A DNA stretch of 64,000 bases from Hirundichthys speculiger (taxonomy: Eukaryota > Chordata > Actinopteri > Beloniformes > Exocoetidae): contig JAGFBZ010000900.1 of NCBI GenBank assembly GCA_018398805.1, positions 1,612,001 to 1,676,000 of the forward strand, in the 5' to 3' direction. The first letter of the stretch is position 1. Every line of letters begins with the position of its first letter. The position numbers were made by a program, and so were the translations under genes. Of this stretch, positions 59,103-64,000 are shown one piece after another. A model generated the notes under the pieces. The model was given only the letters and a program-made list of their open reading frames with translations. It was not told the DNA's origin and ran no database searches.

Positions 59103-59800
59103 AGGGCTGGGCGATAAATCGATTTAATCGATTAATTCGAATTTGTACTTAATGTCGATTTGTTTTAATGAAAATCGATTTTCTCATTAACATCGCCACC
59201 AGCGCCTGCCTGCTGGGCTCCCGTAGGTCAGAGAGCGCGGAGTGCGCGCCCCCCTCGCGCGCCCCCCTCCCCACCCCGCGCTAGGTACACAAACAAGCAA
59301 GCAGTGCTGACCTTACACCGAAGAAAAGAAACGTTCCTCGGTTATTTGGAATTGGTTCGGGTTCGTGGCGTCAGACACAGAACAAACAGCACCTCGCTGC
59401 AAAGTCTGTTTAAGGCTGTTGCTACCAAAGGTAGCAGTACTACAATTTACTGCAGCACCTTAAACAGAAGCATGCTGTCGAGTTGGAGAGGTTTGCTCCC
59501 TACGAAAAAAAGACCGCGGCAGCCCAAGCACCGCCACCAGAAACAACCTACCGTCTTGGAAACGTGACAACTGTATCCCGTATGATGAGAAAGGAGCCTG
59601 GTGGAAAGCTTCACGGATGCAGTCGTGATATATATTGCAGAGATGTGGTGCCCATATACACCGTGGAAAGCCGGGGTTTATCACCTGCTCAAAGTTTTGG
59701 ATCCCAGGTAGTGCTAAAAGGCTGCAAATATTTTTCTGACGTTGCTTGCCTCGTAAATTACAATGGAAGCCTATAATAAATTTTTTATTTATTTGATGCA
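59103..59800 (+). mobile_element. ZBED-like hAT transposon remnant
   Basis: Left end AGGGCTGGGCGATAAATCGA, with ATCGATT-rich subterminal repeats to about 59190. The plus strand then shows a BED-finger scrap KAVATKGSSTT, a frame change, RFAPYEKKTAAAQAPPPET, and TDAVVIYIAEMW, YHLLKVLDP. These are pieces of a ZBED1-like hAT transposase in correct order but with most of the catalytic domain deleted. The right end was not found. Confidence 0.75.
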
Positions 59801-62559
59801 GATGTTTAAGTTAAGTTAACTGATTCAGGGAGTCAAAATAGTGCCCAAATACTTTTGTTTACCACACAAGCACCTCCTTATTATGCAAAACATCAGGTAA
59901 CAGTTTTGTTTGCACTCCCTCAAAAAGGGGTGGTCACGAAACTGCTGTACAGTGCCAGGGCTTGCCATCTCCCTGAAACCCTTTAAACAAACTCATCTAG
60001 CCCCCTTTAAAGATATTTCTCTTTCTGTAATATATATTGCATTAATGATACAGAAATTTTCAAGTGATTGCTTGAGTAGGTCTAAATTGAGACAATTATA
60101 GAATAACTGGAGTGATTTTACATAAGGGTACAGTTGCAATAAAATAAACATTTAAAAAATACGACTTCCTATTTCAAGTTAAAAGCTACGCAGCCGGTGT
60201 CAGTGCTCCAACCACAATGATACAGCCCCCCCCTTCCCCCCTTCATTTGTGATGGCAGAACAGTTATCATAGCTCCCTGTGTCAGGAATGAAGGATGACG
60301 CCGGTGCACAGCATTTGTCTAACAAGAAAGAGAGGAGCCAGTAACAAAGAGAAGAGAGTGCTGTATAAATGGGATGGGCCCGGCGGCTCGATCCTTCCTG
60401 GCTCCAGAGGCACAGGTGGGGCCGGCAGAAGGGCTGTAAGGACTCTCCACAAGCAGCCAGGTGCTTCCGTTTCTCCAAGTCTGTGAGACATTAGACGAAA
60501 AACGACAGAGGCTCCGCTTTTGCTCGTGTAAATAAATGGGCTTACCGCACCAATCTGTGTCTTTTTACAACCAGATTCCCTTTTGGCTGTCCTGAATCTG
60601 CATTTCCGAGAGTAAAAACGTACTTCGTCTGACCTCATTGGTCAACAGGATGAATTTAAATTAAGTTGCCCTACTTGACATTGCATTTCCTGCAGTGTGA
60701 CAACAGGACATGCATACATCACAGCGTCATTATGGAAGCATTACGTTATTCTAGCCTCCTCAGCTCTGTTTAGTTGTTCTAGTCTTTTTCCAAAACACAG
60801 ACTACTTAGCTGCATAATGATGCCTAAGCTTAAAATAACAGCTTAATGCATTACAACAACGGTATTTACATCAAAATTAGAAAACGGTTAAGGAATTAAA
60901 GCCCTGCAGAAAAATGAATAAAATAAAAATGTTATAACTAAAACACTCTTTTCATCTTTTCACAACGGCCATCTGAGTGGCGGTGATGTCATGAGGCAAG
61001 CCTGACCCAGCCAGTAGTACTGGTTGATGCTGAGGTCAACATCAGTGCTTTTATCTGGCTACTGGGCTGCTTCCTGGTGAGGATGGGGGGGCGGGGGGGT
61101 TGGATAAGACGTCACAGCACAAACCAGCACATATCCATTCATATAAACCACAGCGCCCTATACCACGTACACACCATACTACACACACCACCCATCACCG
61201 CCTGTCTTCTGTCTTGTGCTTTTGTGCTCCACTCTCAGTGATATTACTCCTCTCTGACAGAAACAGGGTTGGAGGAGTTAATAAAATATGGGACATCAGC
61301 CTGAAGGAAGATTCACACATACAGTATTTATGTGTGAATATACACATCCATATATGAATAAACATATCGGAGGAAAAAGCCAGATAATTTCAGTAACAGC
61401 CACCATTTTTTTTCCCAACTCTGTGTGTAAAACATGTGACAGCTGCGTGATGCCACGGGGATGCACGGCTTCCGGTGGCACTCGGTCACGGGTGTTTGTC
61501 AGTGATGTGGCAGGAAACCGAAGTCGCCGTATGAATTCTGAGAACTACAGAGACGGACTGTCAGCTCAGATTCAGACAAACGCAGCAAAGCTGATTAGAT
61601 GGAGCTTCTCAGTTCAAATGAACAATGGTCCAAGACAAACTGCCAAAGCTACCAAGGAGACTGCTCACTGCGATAACTAAAAAAAAGTTTACCCATGATG
61701 CAAATCAATTATTTCTATTCAGGACAAGCCGATTTACGTAACATAAGGCCTGTTGATCTCAAGGTAATCTAGCAGCACAGACCTATAGATGTATGTCATT
61801 TCATAACTCCTTTATCAATTCTTACAGAGTTATTATTTTACTAATTAATTATTATTATTATAGTAGTGGTAATTATAACCTCATTTCTTTTCATTCATTA
61901 CTAGAACTATTTAAACATCTGCGATTTGCAACAGTGCACTGCCAAAAAATGACATTCTGTATTTGAGGTGTGCTGATATGAAAAAGTTATAGGTTTTCTT
62001 TTCTTCTTTGGGGCTTATTTCTCCATCTTTGGTTCTGTCTCATTCTGTCAGTGGAGAAAGTGGGATAAAGAAAGATTGCATGCTGTGGAATCAATATGAT
62101 GCTGACACCTCTTTGGCACATTCAGAAAAACTCAACAAAACAAAACTCCACTTACACAAGGGGGGGGGTCTAATGGACCACATTACCACAGCATCACTTT
62201 AACCTTAAATTAACCCAAAAAAGAGGCAGAAGCCATGTCTGCAAAGGGTTTAACCTGTTAAGAAAAAAAATACTAAAATCTCTACAAGTGCTCAGAAACA
62301 GAAACAATAAAATAGTATACAGTATAATTTCATCTAGATCGGAGCAGCTCTCATGGGCAGCTTGTCTGGTACTCTGCTGTAGAGCTTCCTTCTCTTCCTT
62401 CCTCCTCCTCCTCTGCACTGATATATACATAACTAGCTCTAACTAATGTGGAGCAAATGATTCAATCTTTTTTTTTTTGTACTCCAAGAAATTTCAACAA
62501 ACTGCTCAGGAAAAAATAGAGCCAGTGAGCTTCCAGGAAAGCATTTCTTAACTAGAAAA
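59801..62559. other. intron sequence, nothing recognised
   Basis: Open frames at 60282-60638 (minus) and 61288-61680 (plus) have no CSMD or other domain similarity. No clear transposon ends. Confidence 0.45.
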
Positions 62560-62815
62560 GCACTCGGAGAGCGCAGACCTCCGCCAAGCACAACAGTTCT
62601 CCCATATAGCAGATAACCCACAACTCGCGATCGCAAGTTTGCGGAAAGCGCAAATGACACGCCCATTGCCACACCTACAATATGAGTAAGGGACTTGGCA
62701 ACGCGGGTAGCGGCTTTAGAGAAGCGGAAGATTGCATTAGCGGTTAGCGGAGGTTCCTAAATCCGCAATTTGCGGGTAGCGGCTAGCGGGAGGTGTATGA
62801 TCGGGCCCCTAGAGC
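62560..62815. repeat. GC-rich repeat fragment, probably transposon-derived
   Basis: Contains AGCACTCGGAGAGCGCAGAC and repeated GCGG(G)TAGCGG units (62704-62793), ending GGGCCCCTAGAGCC. It resembles a multi-copy fish repeat. I cannot name the superfamily and saw no target duplication. Confidence 0.4.
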
Positions 62816-63094
62816 CTTGAATAAAAAAAATTTAATTTTTTAAAATTTAAAAAACAGCCAATTCAGTTCCAGTTTTCTGTGTAGTTTGGAGTAAAAGTGG
62901 GCTCACAGCTTCAGTAACGGTGCACCTTGTAAGTGGAATCAGCACAGTATTTATATATTAAATGTATAAGGCAAAAATCCCAATCTTACAGTGTGGTTAA
63001 TCGTGTCAACTTTGGTGGCATGTTCTAGCATACATTTAATTCAGTTCAATTTGATACTTTAGAAGTCGGTGAAGGAAAATGATACGTTGCAGTT

Positions 63095-63455
63095 CTTTTA
63101 CGACTGTGGGGGCGGGAAGGATCTCCTGTAGCAGTCTGTGCTGTAGACGCTCTGCTGCTGAATCACTGCGTTGTGTAGAGGATCCTCAGGGTTGTCCAAT
63201 ATATTTTTCATTTTATAAAGTATCCTTCTTTGAGCAATGAGCTCCAGAGGCTCAAGAACAATCCCCTGAACAGAGCCAACCGTCTTTATGAGTTTGTTCA
63301 TTTTTTTTTTTTTTTTTTTTTTAGGTCACTGGCTCTGATGCTGCTCCCTCAACAGATGACTGCAGATGAGACTGCATCCTTCACAACAGACTTAAAGATG
63401 TCACAGTTTACATATATTCCACATATCAGAATTCAATTTCCTGAGTTCTGATCTG
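63095..63455 (-). mobile_element. LINE fragment: reverse transcriptase C-terminus
   Basis: The minus strand reads AVSSAVICWGSSIRASD, then a lysine-rich spot expanded into a 22-base A-run (63301-63322 on the plus strand as T), then MNKLIKTVGSVQGIVLEPLE and LYKMKNILDNPEDPLHNA, ..STDCYRRSFPPP. This is the thumb and C-terminal tail of a fish non-LTR retrotransposon RT. The palm and endonuclease are absent. 5' truncation is usual for LINEs. Confidence 0.75.
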
Positions 63456-63770
63456 CTGATACCTGACTTTCTTTCAAATCAAGTTCACACAGAAACAAAA
63501 TCAACCAGTTAAAGAAAACAGAATCTTTGTGCTTTTTAATCTTTTTTTTCTTCTTTTACTATCCTTTTCCTTCTAAGTTTCAAAGCACTCCAGCATGCTG
63601 TGTTGCTCTTATCTGATATTTCGGGTGTGCTGTATTTAACATGGATAATTGCAACATGTGAGCCAGATTTGAATATCAAAGTAAAACAAAGTCAAATCAG
63701 AACCTTGAAGTGCATGTTTTACCCCTCTGCCATGAAGAAAGTACTTATAATTCCCTGGTATTTTATTAAA

Positions 63771-64000
63771 TATACACTATATTGCCAAAAGTATTCGCTC
63801 ACCTGCCTTGACTCACATATGAGCTTTAGTTCATCCCATTCCTAATCAATATGACGTGGCTCCACCCGTTCAATCACTTTCCTCTCTTGATCCCCATTTT
63901 CTTCTCTCTGCAACTTAATGAGCATTCCAACTCCAAAATACAAGAACATTTCATGAACGACATAACTGTAAACTGAGACTTTCACTTCATGTGTGCCGAT
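63771..64000 (+). mobile_element. Tc1/mariner element, left end, cut by window edge
   Basis: TACACTATATTGCCAAAAGT then ATTCGCTCACCTGCC is the terminal repeat of a frequent fish Tc1/mariner family, preceded by TA. The sequence that follows agrees with its subterminal part up to about 63870, then diverges. Confidence 0.65.

Noticed and set aside
60282..60638. 118-codon minus-strand open frame in a GC-richer stretch
   Set aside because: No similarity to CUB2 and no domain recognised.
61288..61680. 130-codon plus-strand open frame
   Set aside because: Opposite strand to csmd2, no domain, and no promoter or transcript evidence visible.

Overview
This window looks like an intron-rich stretch of a teleost fish nuclear genome, with no bacterial-style gene organisation. 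The evidence is small (78-125 bp) vertebrate-type exons with GT-AG borders, many dinucleotide repeats, and a typical fish transposon load (Tc1/mariner, hAT, Penelope-like, P-like, tRNA-derived SINEs, a LINE tail, an endogenous-retrovirus-like pol remnant). The only host gene I can support is on the minus strand. Seven exons at 29639-29527, 27507-27430, 23723-23636, 23157-23033, 17055-16934, 9640-9537 and 2345-2233 join in perfect reading phase. They encode the end of a CUB domain, a short linker, a complete Sushi domain and a complete CUB domain of a CUB-and-Sushi multiple domains protein. From remembered family sequences the closest paralogue is CSMD2. The 5' neighbour exon (first half of CUB2) was not found in 29.6-64 kb, and the following Sushi exon was not found in 1-2232, so both probably lie outside the window.

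Layout from low to high coordinates. 1-2.2 kb: intron without recognisable content. 2.2-9.6 kb: CUB3 last exon; an intron with a Penelope-like element (3170-4740, exact 14-bp target duplication, 213-bp inverted terminal repeats, RT and GIY-YIG fragments), a decayed Tc1 relative (4.85-5.79 kb) and a retroviral-like integrase remnant carrying a 31-base poly-G (6.0-8.4 kb). 9.6-17 kb: a Tc1-like transposon (9888-12512) split by a 1,364-bp P-like element that contains a THAP-type exon. 17-23 kb: hAT remnants and a 1,067-bp hAT-type element. 23-29.6 kb: the Sushi, linker and CUB2 exons, plus copy 1 of a short inverted-repeat family.

29.6-64 kb is one very large intron of the same gene and is mainly a transposon graveyard. 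It holds a GTF2IRD2-like hAT fragment (30182-31310); Tc1 fragments carrying a SINE with target duplication; an element with a 31-bp-arm palindrome; a 251-bp hAT MITE; two inverted copies of a 360-bp Tc1/mariner MITE; a hAT element (39343-40488) with another MITE nested inside; a BED-finger hAT element (41358-42869) with a MITE nested inside and a second copy near 53-54 kb; three copies of a 'cagtg.ttcccaaagtgtggg' MITE; a ZBED-like hAT remnant near 59 kb; a LINE RT C-terminus (63.1-63.45 kb); and a Tc1 end at the window edge.

Apart from csmd2 there is no gene-to-gene cooperation to describe. The biology worth a second look is the nested transposon record. The best items are the THAP-bearing P-like element with a GTCCAGAT target duplication, and hammerhead-ribozyme-like cores in the Penelope terminal repeats. 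Family names rest on motif recognition by eye; no database search was run.
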